Source: Archangium gephyra (lineage in GTDB: Bacteria; Myxococcota; Myxococcia; Myxococcales; Myxococcaceae). From it: DNA of 64,000 nucleotides. A program made the position numbers and the translations under genes. Of the stretch, positions 35,576 through 44,455 are shown piece after piece (positions within the stretch are counted from its first letter, which is position 1; each line of letters opens with the position of its first letter). Below the pieces are notes generated by a model, which saw only the letters and a program-made list of their open reading frames with translations, made no database searches and was not told the DNA's origin. The DNA is taken from contig NZ_CP011509.1 in assembly GCF_001027285.1 (NCBI RefSeq), positions 9,076,501 through 9,140,500 on the forward strand, in the 5' to 3' direction.

Positions 35576-38500
35576 CTACCGCGACGAGAGGCGGCCGCGG
35601 CGCCCCATCCGCGCCAGGGCCAGCAGACCCAGGAGGGAGGCCACCCCTCCCGTGGGGGACGAGGAGCAACCGCAACCCGGGGGATCATCCTCTTCCGGGG
35701 GCTCCATCACCGTGAAGGAGAGCGGAGCCGAAGCCTCGCTGACGTTGCCCGCCCCATCGCGGGCCGTGGCGCTCACGGTGTGCGGGCCCCGGGCCAGTTG
35801 ATAGAGCGAGTTGACGCTCCACGCCGACGAGGCATCCGCGCGCGTCACCCCCACGACGAGCCCATCCACCATCACCGTCACCGTGCTGTTCGCTTCGGCG
35901 CGCCCCGAGAAGCTCAGCTCGTTGGGATTCACGGTCGCGCCAGCGGTGGGCGTCAGCACCTCGGGCGGAGCCGGGGCCACACTGTCCACCACGAAGTCGC
36001 GGGGTGAAGAGACGGGGCTGGTGTTGCCCGCGGCATCCGTGGCGGTGGCCGTGACCGTGTGCGCGCCCTGGGCCAGCGGGGAGGCCACGGTGAACGTCCA
36101 GGCCCCGGAATCATTGGCCCTCACCGTCCCCGCTACGGTGCCATCCAGCCTCACAGTCACCATGCTGCCGGCCTCCGCGGTGCCCGAGATCGCTGGCGTC
36201 GCGGTGGTGACGACCGCCGCCGGCGCCGTGAGCACGGGGGATGCCGGCGCCACCGTGTCCTCCACGTCCACCGAGAAGCCACGGGTCGCGGAGGGCACGC
36301 TGATATTGCCCGCCGCATCCGTGGCGGTGGCCGTGACCGTGTGCGCTCCCCGAGCCAGCGGAGAGGCCGGTGTGAAGCTCCAGTCCCCGGAGGCATTGGC
36401 CGTCGCCGTCCCCGCCACGGTGCCATCCAGCCTCACGGTCACCGTGCTGCCTGCCTCCGCCATCCCCGAGATCTCTGGCATCGCGGTGCTGACACTCGCC
36501 GCCGGAGCCGTGAGCACCGGCGCTGCCGGGGCCACCGTGTCCACCGTGAAGCCGCGAGCCGCGGAAGGCACGCTGGTATTGCCCGCCGCATCCGTGGCGG
36601 TGGCGGTGACCGTATGCTCCCCCTGCGCCAGCGGGAAGGAGGGCGTGAAGCTCCAGGTTCCCGAGGTATTGGCCGTGGCCGTCCCTACCTTGGTCCCATC
36701 CACCGTCACGCTCACCGAGCTGCCCGCCTCGGCGGTGCCGGAGATGATCGGCGTCGTGGTGCGGACGACGGCGGCTGGAGCCGTGAGCACGGGAGCCGCC
36801 GGCGCCACCATGTCCACCGTGAAGCCGCGCGACGCGGAAGCGGAGCTGGTATTGCCCGCCGCATCCGTGGCGGTGGCGCTGGCCGCGTGCGCTCCCTGTG
36901 CCAGGGGCGTGGCCACGGTCAAGCTCCAGGTCCCCGAGGGACTGGCCGTCACCGTCCCCACCTTGGCCCCATCCAACGTCACGCTCACCGTACTGTTCGC
37001 CTCGGCGGTGCCAGAGATGACCGGTGTCGGGGTGTTGACGAAGGCGGCTGGCCCCATGAGCACCGGGGCCGACGGCGCCAACGAGTCCACGGTGAAGCCG
37101 CGGGCCGCGGAAGGTGCGCTGGTGTTGCCCGCCGCGTCCATGGCGGTGGCGGTGACCGTGTGCGCCCCCTGCGTCAGCGAGGAGGTCAGGGCCAGGCTCC
37201 AGTCCCCGGAGGCATTGGCCGTCACGGTCCTCGCGCTTCCTCCATCCACCCGTACCGCCACCGTGCTGCCCGCCTCCGCGGTACCCGAGATGATCGGCAT
37301 CGTGGTGCCAATGAGCGCGGCCGGAGCCGTGATCGTGGGTGACGGCGGGGCCACCGTGTCCACGGTGAAGGTGTAGACCGCGGAAGGCGTGCTGGTGTTG
37401 CCCGCCACATCCGTGGCGGTGGCGGTGACCGTGTGCGCCCCCTGCGTCAGCGGTGACGCCGGGATGAAACTCCAGGCTCCCGAGGCATTCGCCTTCACCG
37501 TCCCCACCCCGGTCCCGTCCAGGGTCACCGTCACCGTACTCCCCACCTCCGCCGTGCCCGAGATGGCCGGCGTCACGTTGTTGACCAAGGCGGCCGGAGC
37601 GGTGATCACGGGGGCCGCTGGAGCCACCGTGTCCACGGTGAAGGCTCGCGGCGCGGAGGCGGGGCTGGTGTTGCCCGCCGCATCCGTGGCGGTGGCCGTG
37701 GCGGTGTAGGGCCCCTGCCCGAGTGGAGCGGTCAGGGTGAGGCTCCAGGCCCCCACGGCATCGGCCTTCGCCGTCCCGATGGCGGCTCCATCCAGCATGA
37801 CCGTGACCGTGCTTCCCGCCTCCGCCGTCCCCGCGAGGGTGGGCATGGCGGTGTTGACGAGCGCCACCGGGGCCGTCAGCACCGGCGCGGGCGGTGGGCC
37901 ATCGACGAAGACCACCGCGCCCCCGGGAATCGCGTTGGCCGTCACGCTCATCAGGTAGTAGCCATCCATCACGGCCGGCACCCGCATCACCACCGAGGTG
38001 CTCGAGAAGTCCTGCAAGACCACGGAGGTCCGCTGCCCGCCTTCCAACGCCAGGAGGGAGACGAGCGGGAAGTTGGCGCCGGAGTTCTGGGTGTTGCCAC
38101 TGTGGGCCTCGGAGATGCCGCGCAGGCCGCTCCCGTTCACGGTGAGCGTCCATCCCGACTGGAGGGAGGCCGGGGGAGTCACGATGGGCCGCCACGCATC
38201 GACAGTACCCGTGTCCTCGTACACCTCCGCGCTGTCCAGGGCGCCCGTCGCCGCGCTCCCTCCCACCGCGAGCACCTTGCCCGCCGGCAGCAGCGTCGCG
38301 GTGGCGTCGGCGCGGGCGGCCCCCAACACACCGACGGCACTGAAGGTCCCCGTGGACGGCGCGTAGACCTCCACGCTGGCCAGGCGGCCCGCGGTTCCCA
38401 GGCCCGAGGCCACCACGACCCTGCCCGAGGGCAACGCCAACGCCAGGTGGCGGGAGCGAGCGGTGATCAACGCACCCGCGGCACGGAAGGTGCCGGCCAC

Positions 38501-39094
38501 CGGGTCATACAGCTCGGCCGAGGCCACGGCGCCCGAGGAGCCGCTTCCTCCCACCAGCAGCACCTTGCCCGAGGGCAGGAGCGTCGCCGTGTGGTCGGCC
38601 CGCGCGCCCGACAGCGTGCCGGTTCCACTGAAGGTGCCCGTCACCGGGTCATACAGCTCCGCGCCGGCCAGTGGCGCCGAGGAGGACTGACCGCCGGCCA
38701 CGAGCACCTTGCCCGTGTTCAGCAACGTCGCCGTGTGGCCGGAGCGCGCCGTGGACAGCGAGCCCGTGGAGAGCCAGGTGCCCGCGGCGGGAGCGTACAG
38801 CTCGGCGCTGAGCAGCGGACCCGAGGCGCCAATGCCTCCCGCCACCAGCACCAGGCCTCCCGGCAGCAGCGTCGCCGTGTGCCGGGCGCGAGCCGTACTC
38901 AGCACGCCCGCGCTGCTCCAGGTCCCCGCCGCCGGGTCATACAGCTCCGCGCTGGTGAGCGGGCCGCTCGCCCCCTCTCCGCCCGTCACGAGCACCTTGC
39001 CCGAGGGCAGCAGCGTCGCCGTGTGCCGGGCGCGAGCCGTCCCCAGCGCGCCCGTGGTGCTCCAGGTCCCCGCCGCCGGGTCATACAGCTCCAC
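35576..39094 (-). CDS. C-terminal fragment: kelch repeats, eight Ig-like repeats, MYXO-CTERM
   Basis: 1172 residues readable as one frame. It opens with about five kelch-like units (ELYDPAAGTW, ARARHTATLLPSGKVLVTGG), then an IPT-like linker. Eight tandem Ig-like repeats of about 91 residues follow (PVLTAPAAxV, ISGTAEAGSTVTV, ATATDAAGNTS). The end is PPGCGCSSSPTGGVASLLG, a hydrophobic stretch and RMGRRGR, the MYXO-CTERM signal. The apparent GTG start at 39094 is internal to a kelch unit (VELYDP), so this is the tail of the longer gene. Confidence 0.75.
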   Translation of the reverse strand: MELYDPAAGTWSTTGALGTARARHTATLLPSGKVLVTGGEGASGPLTSAELYDPAAGTWSSAGVLSTARARHTATLLPGGLVLVAGGIGASGPLLSAELYAPAAGTWLSTGSLSTARSGHTATLLNTGKVLVAGGQSSSAPLAGAELYDPVTGTFSGTGTLSGARADHTATLLPSGKVLLVGGSGSSGAVASAELYDPVAGTFRAAGALITARSRHLALALPSGRVVVASGLGTAGRLASVEVYAPSTGTFSAVGVLGAARADATATLLPAGKVLAVGGSAATGALDSAEVYEDTGTVDAWRPIVTPPASLQSGWTLTVNGSGLRGISEAHSGNTQNSGANFPLVSLLALEGGQRTSVVLQDFSSTSVVMRVPAVMDGYYLMSVTANAIPGGAVVFVDGPPPAPVLTAPVALVNTAMPTLAGTAEAGSTVTVMLDGAAIGTAKADAVGAWSLTLTAPLGQGPYTATATATDAAGNTSPASAPRAFTVDTVAPAAPVITAPAALVNNVTPAISGTAEVGSTVTVTLDGTGVGTVKANASGAWSFIPASPLTQGAHTVTATATDVAGNTSTPSAVYTFTVDTVAPPSPTITAPAALIGTTMPIISGTAEAGSTVAVRVDGGSARTVTANASGDWSLALTSSLTQGAHTVTATAMDAAGNTSAPSAARGFTVDSLAPSAPVLMGPAAFVNTPTPVISGTAEANSTVSVTLDGAKVGTVTASPSGTWSLTVATPLAQGAHAASATATDAAGNTSSASASRGFTVDMVAPAAPVLTAPAAVVRTTTPIISGTAEAGSSVSVTVDGTKVGTATANTSGTWSFTPSFPLAQGEHTVTATATDAAGNTSVPSAARGFTVDTVAPAAPVLTAPAASVSTAMPEISGMAEAGSTVTVRLDGTVAGTATANASGDWSFTPASPLARGAHTVTATATDAAGNISVPSATRGFSVDVEDTVAPASPVLTAPAAVVTTATPAISGTAEAGSMVTVRLDGTVAGTVRANDSGAWTFTVASPLAQGAHTVTATATDAAGNTSPVSSPRDFVVDSVAPAPPEVLTPTAGATVNPNELSFSGRAEANSTVTVMVDGLVVGVTRADASSAWSVNSLYQLARGPHTVSATARDGAGNVSEASAPLSFTVMEPPEEDDPPGCGCSSSPTGGVASLLGLLALARMGRRGRLSSR
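35715..37900 (-). repeat. Eight tandem ~273-bp repeats encoding Ig-like modules
   Basis: Successive units share long near-identical stretches (for example the codons for TATATDAAGNTS) with enough divergence to be old. They could recombine and change the number of modules. Confidence 0.75.
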
Positions 39095-39099
39095 ACGGG

Positions 39100-40705
39100 T
39101 CAGGAGCCCCGAGGCCCCTGCCCTCCCACGACGAGCACCTTGCCCGAGGGCAGCAGCGTCGTCGTGTGCGAGAAGCGGGCCGCCGTCAGCGAGCCGGTGG
39201 TGCTCCAGGTCCCCGCCACCGGGGAGTAGAGCTCCGCGGCCGCGGTGGGGCCCGAATAGCCTCCAGCCACCATCACCGAGCCATCGGGCAGCAGCGTCGC
39301 CGAGTAGTTGTCACGGAGCTCCTCCAGGGAGCCGGTGGTGCTCCAGGTGCCCGCGGCCGGGTCATACACCTCCGGGTTGACGAGGTAGGCCCCGCCGCTG
39401 GAGGAGGTGTACATGTACCCGGGCCCCACCAGCACCTTGCCCGAAGGCAGCAGCGCCGCCCCATGGAACTGGTGCGGTTTGGCCATCGAGCCGGTGGGGT
39501 TCCAGGTCCCCGTCTGCGGATCGTACAACTCCGCGCTCGCGAGGGTGTTGACGGTGTAGCTTCCATTGGAGCCTCCGGCCACCAGCACCTGGCCGTTGGG
39601 CAGCAACGTCGCCGTGTGGTCGTCGCGCGAGGAGAGCAGCGAGTTGGTGCTGCTCCAGGAGCCCGTGGCCGGATCGTACAGCTGCGAGACGGCGGTGACG
39701 CTGTAGCTTCCCGCGTAGCCTCCCGCGACGAGCACCTTGCCCGTACGCAGCTGCGTCGCCGTGTGGGAGACCACGGCCTTCACCATGGAGCCGGTGGAGC
39801 TCCAGGTGCCCGTCGCCGGGTCATACAGCTCCGCGGTGGTGGTGGGTTCGCTCGTCCCATCCACCCCTCCCGCGACGAGCACCTTGCCATTGCTCAGCAG
39901 CGTCGCCGTGTGGCCGAAACGCGAGGTGTCCATCGAGCCGGTGAGACTCCAGATGCCCGTCACCGGATCGTACAGCTCCACACTCCGGGTCGCGCCAGGC
40001 GTGTAGCCTCCGGCGATCAGCACCCGGCCATTGGGCAGCAGGGTCGCCGTATGGTGTTCCCGCGCGTTGGCCAGGGTCCCCGCGGAGCTCCAGGTGCCCG
40101 TCGCCGGATCGTACAGCTCCGTGCTGGCCATCTGAACGCCCCGGCCGCCCTCACTGTCCCCGCCCGCCACGAGCACCTTGCCGGTGGGCAGCAGCGTCGC
40201 CGTCTGCCGGTAGCGGGCCGCCACCATCGAGCCCGTGGAGCTCCAGCCCGGATCCACCACCACGGGGCCCTCCAATCCCTCCAGCCCCACCTCCATCTCC
40301 ACCTTCAGGGTCCGCCCCACCAACGCCAGCCGAGGCAGGTTCCCCGGCCCACCGCGGCCCGCGGGCAGGACGCCCCCCAGCCTCACCGGGCCCTGGCGGC
40401 TGCGCCCCGCCGCGTCCCGAGCCACCGCGTAGTGAAACCGCACCACCGGCACGTCCGCCCCGTCCAGGAACTCCAGGTACTCGCCCGCGTCCCTCACCAC
40501 CTGGATGCCCTCGGGCACCTCCACCTCATAGGTGGCCCGGTACGGCCTCCCTCCGGCCTCCATCACCACGAACTCTTCCGCCCGCTGCGTCAGCGTCAGC
40601 CCCCGCGCCTCCAACCCCTGCGCTCCCTCCACCGACCAGAAGTGCCCCGTTCCGTAGAAGGCCGCTCCCGCGACGGGCTTCGACGCCGCCCCCCGCTGGA
40701 GCCCT
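39100..40705 (-). CDS. Middle fragment: kelch-like propeller repeats
   Basis: Reads from AFYGTGHFWSVEGAQGLEAR through a beta-rich domain (YRATYEVEVPEGIQVVRD) into at least eight kelch-like repeats (ATLLPTGKVLVAGG, TELYDPATGTWSSAG). It ends at a premature stop one base out of frame from the next kelch unit. Middle part of the gene described at 35576-41174; no start codon of its own is credible. Confidence 0.7.
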
Positions 40706-41174
40706 GGGGCCGCGCCCGGAAGACGTAGCCCCGCGTGGCCACCTCCAGCTCGCCGTTCTCCGTGGCCGGCAACTTCACCCGCAGCGCGGCTTCGGGATTG
40801 ACGGGCACTCGCCGGGACTCGGGCTCCGGGCTGCCCACGAGCTCCGGAAAGTACGCCCGCGCCAACAGGAGCGCGTGCTCCTCGCTCGGAGCCTCCTGCC
40901 ACGCCCGCGCCGAAGGTGCTCGCGCCGGAGCCTGGAGGCGGGAGACGCGAGGCGCCTTCTCCGACGGCAGGACATTCCGCGCGGCCTCCACCCGAAGTTC
41001 CTGGGGGCGCCCCACCGCCACCCAGCCCCCCTCGGCGGTGCGAGCCTTGAGCGCCTCCTGCTCCTCGCTCTGGCTGCAGCCCAGCCATGCACACAGCAGG
41101 GCCAGCCACGTCAGGCTCCTGCGTGCAACCCTCGTGGAGCCCACGCTCCGGCCACTCCCCTGCTCTGGTCTCAT
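40706..41174 (-). CDS. N-terminal fragment: lipoprotein signal and pro-region
   Basis: About 156 in-frame residues from MRPEQGSGRSVGSTRVARRS; the hydrophobic core LTWLALLCAWLGC gives a lipobox Cys. The rest (LPSEKAPRVSRLQAPARAPS, HALLLARAYFPELV) has no known domain. The frame is lost at about 40706, after which unrelated Arg/Ser residues are read. It is the start of the gene at 35576-41174. Confidence 0.7.
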
Positions 41175-41279
41175 GGCGTCCCCCCTCCTGGGTATCGCAT
41201 CCGCGGGTCCACATGCAGGCCCCCGGGAGGTTTGAGACGATGACATGGGAAATGATGCAAAAAAACTCGCGGGCCCGGG

Positions 41280-42389
41280 TCAGTCCTGCGTCCTGGGGCC
41301 TCGCGGGGTGACGAGCTCGACGCGCTCGTCCTCCGTGAGGTCCGGCGTCTGCTCGCGTCCGCTCTCCGCGGCGCGCACCGCCGCCTCCATCACCGAGACC
41401 ACCGCCAGCGCCTGCGTGGCCGTCACCGGACTGCGCCCCGGCCCCGTCAGCCCCTCTCGCAGTGCGCTGTAGTAGTGGAGGTAGTCCCCCGGAGGCGCCA
41501 CCGTCGGCGTCCCGTTCCGGGAGTCCCCGGTCCACAGCAGACCGGGAGAAGGGTCCACCCCCCAGCCCGCGGCCCCCGGACGCTTTCCCGCGCGCAGTTG
41601 TTCCTCCTGCGAGTCCATCCCGTACTTGAGCCACGAGCCCTTCGTCCCGTGGACCGCGAACCGGGGCATACCTCCCGCCACGAGCATGGACGCCTGGAGC
41701 ACGACATGCCGGCGCGGGTACACGAGGGTGACCTGGCACCAGTCATCCACCTGCGCCCCGTCGCGGTGCCGGGCCAGCAGCGCGTGGACCTTGTCCGGCA
41801 GGCCGAACAACTGCAGCGCCTGATCGACGAGGTGCGGTCCCAGGTCCTGCCAGACGCCCGCGCCCGGCAGCGCCTGCTCGCGCCAACGCTGGCGGACCTC
41901 CGGGCGGAAGCGATCGAACCGCGACTCCACATGCGTGACGTGCCCCAGCAGGCCCTCGGCCACCACGGTCCGCAGTGCGAGGAAGTCACTGTCCCACCGC
42001 CGGTTGTGGAACACGGACAGCGTGCGCCCACACTCCAGTGCGAGCGCCCGTAGCGCGCGGGCCTCCGCCAGCGTGACGGTGAAGGGCTTGTCCACGACGA
42101 CATGCTTGCCAGCCCGGAGCGCGGCCTCGGCCAGGGGAGCATGGCTCGCGTTGGGCGTGGCGATGACCACGAGCTCCACGTCCGGATGCGTGGCGGCCTC
42201 CTGTGCGGACGCCACCACCGTGGCCCCCGGAAGCCAGGTCCGCACGGCCTCTGCCTGGCTGGAGGCGACGACGCGGAGCTCCAGTCCGTCGGTGGCCTGG
42301 ATCAGCGGAGCATGGAAGGTCCTGCCCGCGAAGCCGAAGCCGAGAAGCGCGACACGGACGGGAGCACGTCCCACGGAAGGCGGAGTCAT
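41280..42389 (-). CDS. Gfo/Idh/MocA-family oxidoreductase
   Basis: 369 residues. N-terminal Rossmann fold with VALLGFGFAGRTFHAPLI, VVIATPNASHAPLAEAALRA and the family Lys motif VVDKPFTV. The C-terminal alpha/beta domain has QDLGPHLVDQALQLFGLP. It oxidises or reduces a sugar or cyclitol using NAD(P). The GxGFAGRxFHAP start is typical of the YvaA/scyllo-inositol-dehydrogenase-like branch (substrate not provable). The ATG at 42389 is set by homology; the open frame runs further upstream. Divergent from the HSP90-like gene over 212 bp. Confidence 0.88.
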   Translation of the reverse strand: MTPPSVGRAPVRVALLGFGFAGRTFHAPLIQATDGLELRVVASSQAEAVRTWLPGATVVASAQEAATHPDVELVVIATPNASHAPLAEAALRAGKHVVVDKPFTVTLAEARALRALALECGRTLSVFHNRRWDSDFLALRTVVAEGLLGHVTHVESRFDRFRPEVRQRWREQALPGAGVWQDLGPHLVDQALQLFGLPDKVHALLARHRDGAQVDDWCQVTLVYPRRHVVLQASMLVAGGMPRFAVHGTKGSWLKYGMDSQEEQLRAGKRPGAAGWGVDPSPGLLWTGDSRNGTPTVAPPGDYLHYYSALREGLTGPGRSPVTATQALAVVSVMEAAVRAAESGREQTPDLTEDERVELVTPRGPRTQD

Positions 42390-42601
42390 GGCCGGCGGAT
42401 TGGAGCACACCGCACCGGCCGGTGCGACGCCCTCAGTGTAGGCACGTGTCGGAAAACACGGACTCGGAGTGCATCGGTCAGGCGAGCCACCCCGCCGCGT
42501 CCATCGTGGCGCGGAGCGCGTGCGGAAGAGGCCTTCCAACGCGTTCCCCTCCCCCGCCGGGCTCGCTTACCGTGCGGGCTTCGTTCCTTGCCGGAGAGCG
42601 C

Positions 42602-44419
42602 GTGAGTCCTGTTGCCGAGTTGGTGCGCACCCAGGTGGACCTGGGTGGCTTGATGCGGGTGCTGGCCAACAACATGTACTCCACCCCCGAGGTGGTGGTC
42701 CGTGAGCTCGTGCAGAACGCGCACGACAGCTGCACGCGCCGGCGGCTGGAGGACACCTCCGCTCCGGAAGCCCGCATCCTCGTGGTGCCGGACGCGGCCG
42801 CGGGCACGCTGTCCATCGTGGACAACGGGGCGGGCCTCACCCGCGAGGAGATCGACCGCTACCTGGCCACCGTGGGCGCGGGCTACACCGGGCGCCTCCG
42901 GGCCGCGGGCGCGGACGCGGGGCTCATCGGCCAGTTCGGCATCGGCTTCCTCTCCGCCTACGTGGTCAGCACGCGGGTGGACCTCTACACCACCTCCTTC
43001 CAGACGCCCCAGGAGGGCTGGCACTTCTCCAGCGCCGGGGGCGAGCGCTACACGGTGGCCCCGCACGCCGCGCACGAGGTGGGCACGCGCGTGGTGCTCC
43101 ACCTCTCCGAGCGCTTCCGGCCCCTGTGTGACGCGCCCACGCTGGAGGCGCTGCTGCAGCGCTACTGCTGCCTGCTGCCCATGGCCATTCACGTGAGCAG
43201 CCCGGAGCGGCCCGCCATCAACCGACCCCCGCCGCCGTGGCGCGAGACGGAGGCACACTCGCCCCTGCGGCGGCGCTCACTCGAGCGTGCCTTCGCCGCG
43301 CGCTTCGAGCAGCGCTTCGAGCCGCTGTGCACCCTCCCCGTCTCCCCGGGCAACGGGGGCAGTGCGAGCGGCCTGTTGTGGCTGCATGACGGCTCCACGT
43401 ACGGCACCTCCGACAACCGCAACCTGTCCGTCTTCGTGCGCGGCATGCTGGTGAGCCGCGACGCGCGCGAGCTGCTCCCGGAGTGGGCCGGCTTCGTGGG
43501 GGGCGTGCTCGAAGCGGACGCGCTCACCCCCACGGCGAGCCGCGAGGACGTCCAGCGCGACGCGGCCTTCGACGTCACCGCGGAGCAGGTGCGCGAGTGC
43601 CTCATCGACGGGCTGTCGCGCCTGGCCCGCGAGGACGACACCACCTGGCGGCGGCTGCTGCAGCGGCACAACGAGGCCCTGCTCGGCGCGGCCCTGTGCG
43701 ACGAGCGGCTCTTCACCCTGCTGGCGGACGCACTCAAGGTGCCCACCACCGAGGGAGACCTCACCCTGCCCGCGGTGCACCGGCGCAGCGGCGGACGGCT
43801 GCATGCCTCCACCGGAGAGAGCGGAGGGCCCGAGGAGGTGCTCTGCCGCGCGCTCGGCGTTCCGGTGGTGGACTCGGGCCGCTACGCCGCGCTGCCCTTC
43901 ACCCGGAGGTGGGCCGAGCGGAAGGGACTGCCCGTGCTGCAGCTGGGCACGCGCGAGGGCAACGCGGCCCTCTTCCCCCGCGTGCAACTGGAGCCCGCGC
44001 AGGAGGAGCGGCTGCGCGCCCTCTTCGCGGAGGACGGCGTGGAGCTGGTGCCGAGCCGCTTCTCTCCGCCCGCCCTGCCGCTGGTGCTGGTGCCGGACCG
44101 CGAGGCCGAGCTGAAGGCCCGGCTCGAGGCGGACGCGGCGGACAAGCGAATCGGCGCCGCGGTGCTGTCGCTGGCGCGCGGCTTCACCGCCACCATCGCC
44201 TCCCGCGCCCAGGCACGCCTCTACCTCAACGTGGACGCCCCCACGCTGCGGACCCTGCTCGCGGCCCCCGAGGACCGGGCACGCTCCGCCGCTCGGCTCC
44301 TCTCCGGCCTGTGCACGCTCCTCTCCCACCGCGATGAGCGCGCTGGCGCGCCGAGCGTGGCCTCCGCCCTGGAAGGCATCTCCGCGGCCCTGTGCGCGCT
44401 GCTGCCGCCCTCCGCCTGA
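42602..44419 (+). CDS. HSP90-family ATPase (divergent HtpG-like protein)
   Basis: 605 residues from a GTG with GGAG 6 bases upstream. The GHKL ATP site is intact: VRELVQNAHDSC (Glu35, Asn39, Asp42), VDNGAGL (74-80) and GQFGIGFLSAYVV (~107-119). The middle domain keeps the catalytic-loop region, with LTPTASREDVQRD where HtpG has LPLNISRE. The C-terminal dimerisation part is short and divergent, and no MEEVD-like tail is present (ends LPPSA). It is a chaperone-type ATPase distinct from canonical HtpG. A TPR protein follows 36 bp downstream and is probably its partner. Confidence 0.87.
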   Translation: MSPVAELVRTQVDLGGLMRVLANNMYSTPEVVVRELVQNAHDSCTRRRLEDTSAPEARILVVPDAAAGTLSIVDNGAGLTREEIDRYLATVGAGYTGRLRAAGADAGLIGQFGIGFLSAYVVSTRVDLYTTSFQTPQEGWHFSSAGGERYTVAPHAAHEVGTRVVLHLSERFRPLCDAPTLEALLQRYCCLLPMAIHVSSPERPAINRPPPPWRETEAHSPLRRRSLERAFAARFEQRFEPLCTLPVSPGNGGSASGLLWLHDGSTYGTSDNRNLSVFVRGMLVSRDARELLPEWAGFVGGVLEADALTPTASREDVQRDAAFDVTAEQVRECLIDGLSRLAREDDTTWRRLLQRHNEALLGAALCDERLFTLLADALKVPTTEGDLTLPAVHRRSGGRLHASTGESGGPEEVLCRALGVPVVDSGRYAALPFTRRWAERKGLPVLQLGTREGNAALFPRVQLEPAQEERLRALFAEDGVELVPSRFSPPALPLVLVPDREAELKARLEADAADKRIGAAVLSLARGFTATIASRAQARLYLNVDAPTLRTLLAAPEDRARSAARLLSGLCTLLSHRDERAGAPSVASALEGISAALCALLPPSA

Positions 44420-44455
44420 TTCATCCCCGAACCTCCGCGAGGAAACACGCCCGTC

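Larger units (their letters stand above)
35576..41174 (-). pseudogene. Giant kelch/Ig-like MYXO-CTERM surface lipoprotein, broken by two frameshifts
   Basis: Three consecutive minus-strand frames encode one protein of about 1,860 residues: an N-terminal lipoprotein part, a kelch-like beta-propeller region and eight Ig-like repeats ending in a MYXO-CTERM anchor. The first break is near 40705-40713, where the frame passes from VFRARPQG to APGLQRGAASKPVAGAAFYG. The second is near 39107-39123, from VLVVGGQGPRGS to an expected GASGLLTRVELYDP. Each is explained by one missing base in a G/C run, so sequencing error is as likely as real decay. ATG 41174 has AGGAGGG upstream. Such proteins are probably adhesins. 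Confidence 0.75.

Noticed and set aside
35715-37900. Possible CRISPR array from regular repeats
   Set aside because: The period is about 273 bp and encodes in-frame Ig-like protein modules; there are no short repeats with unique spacers.
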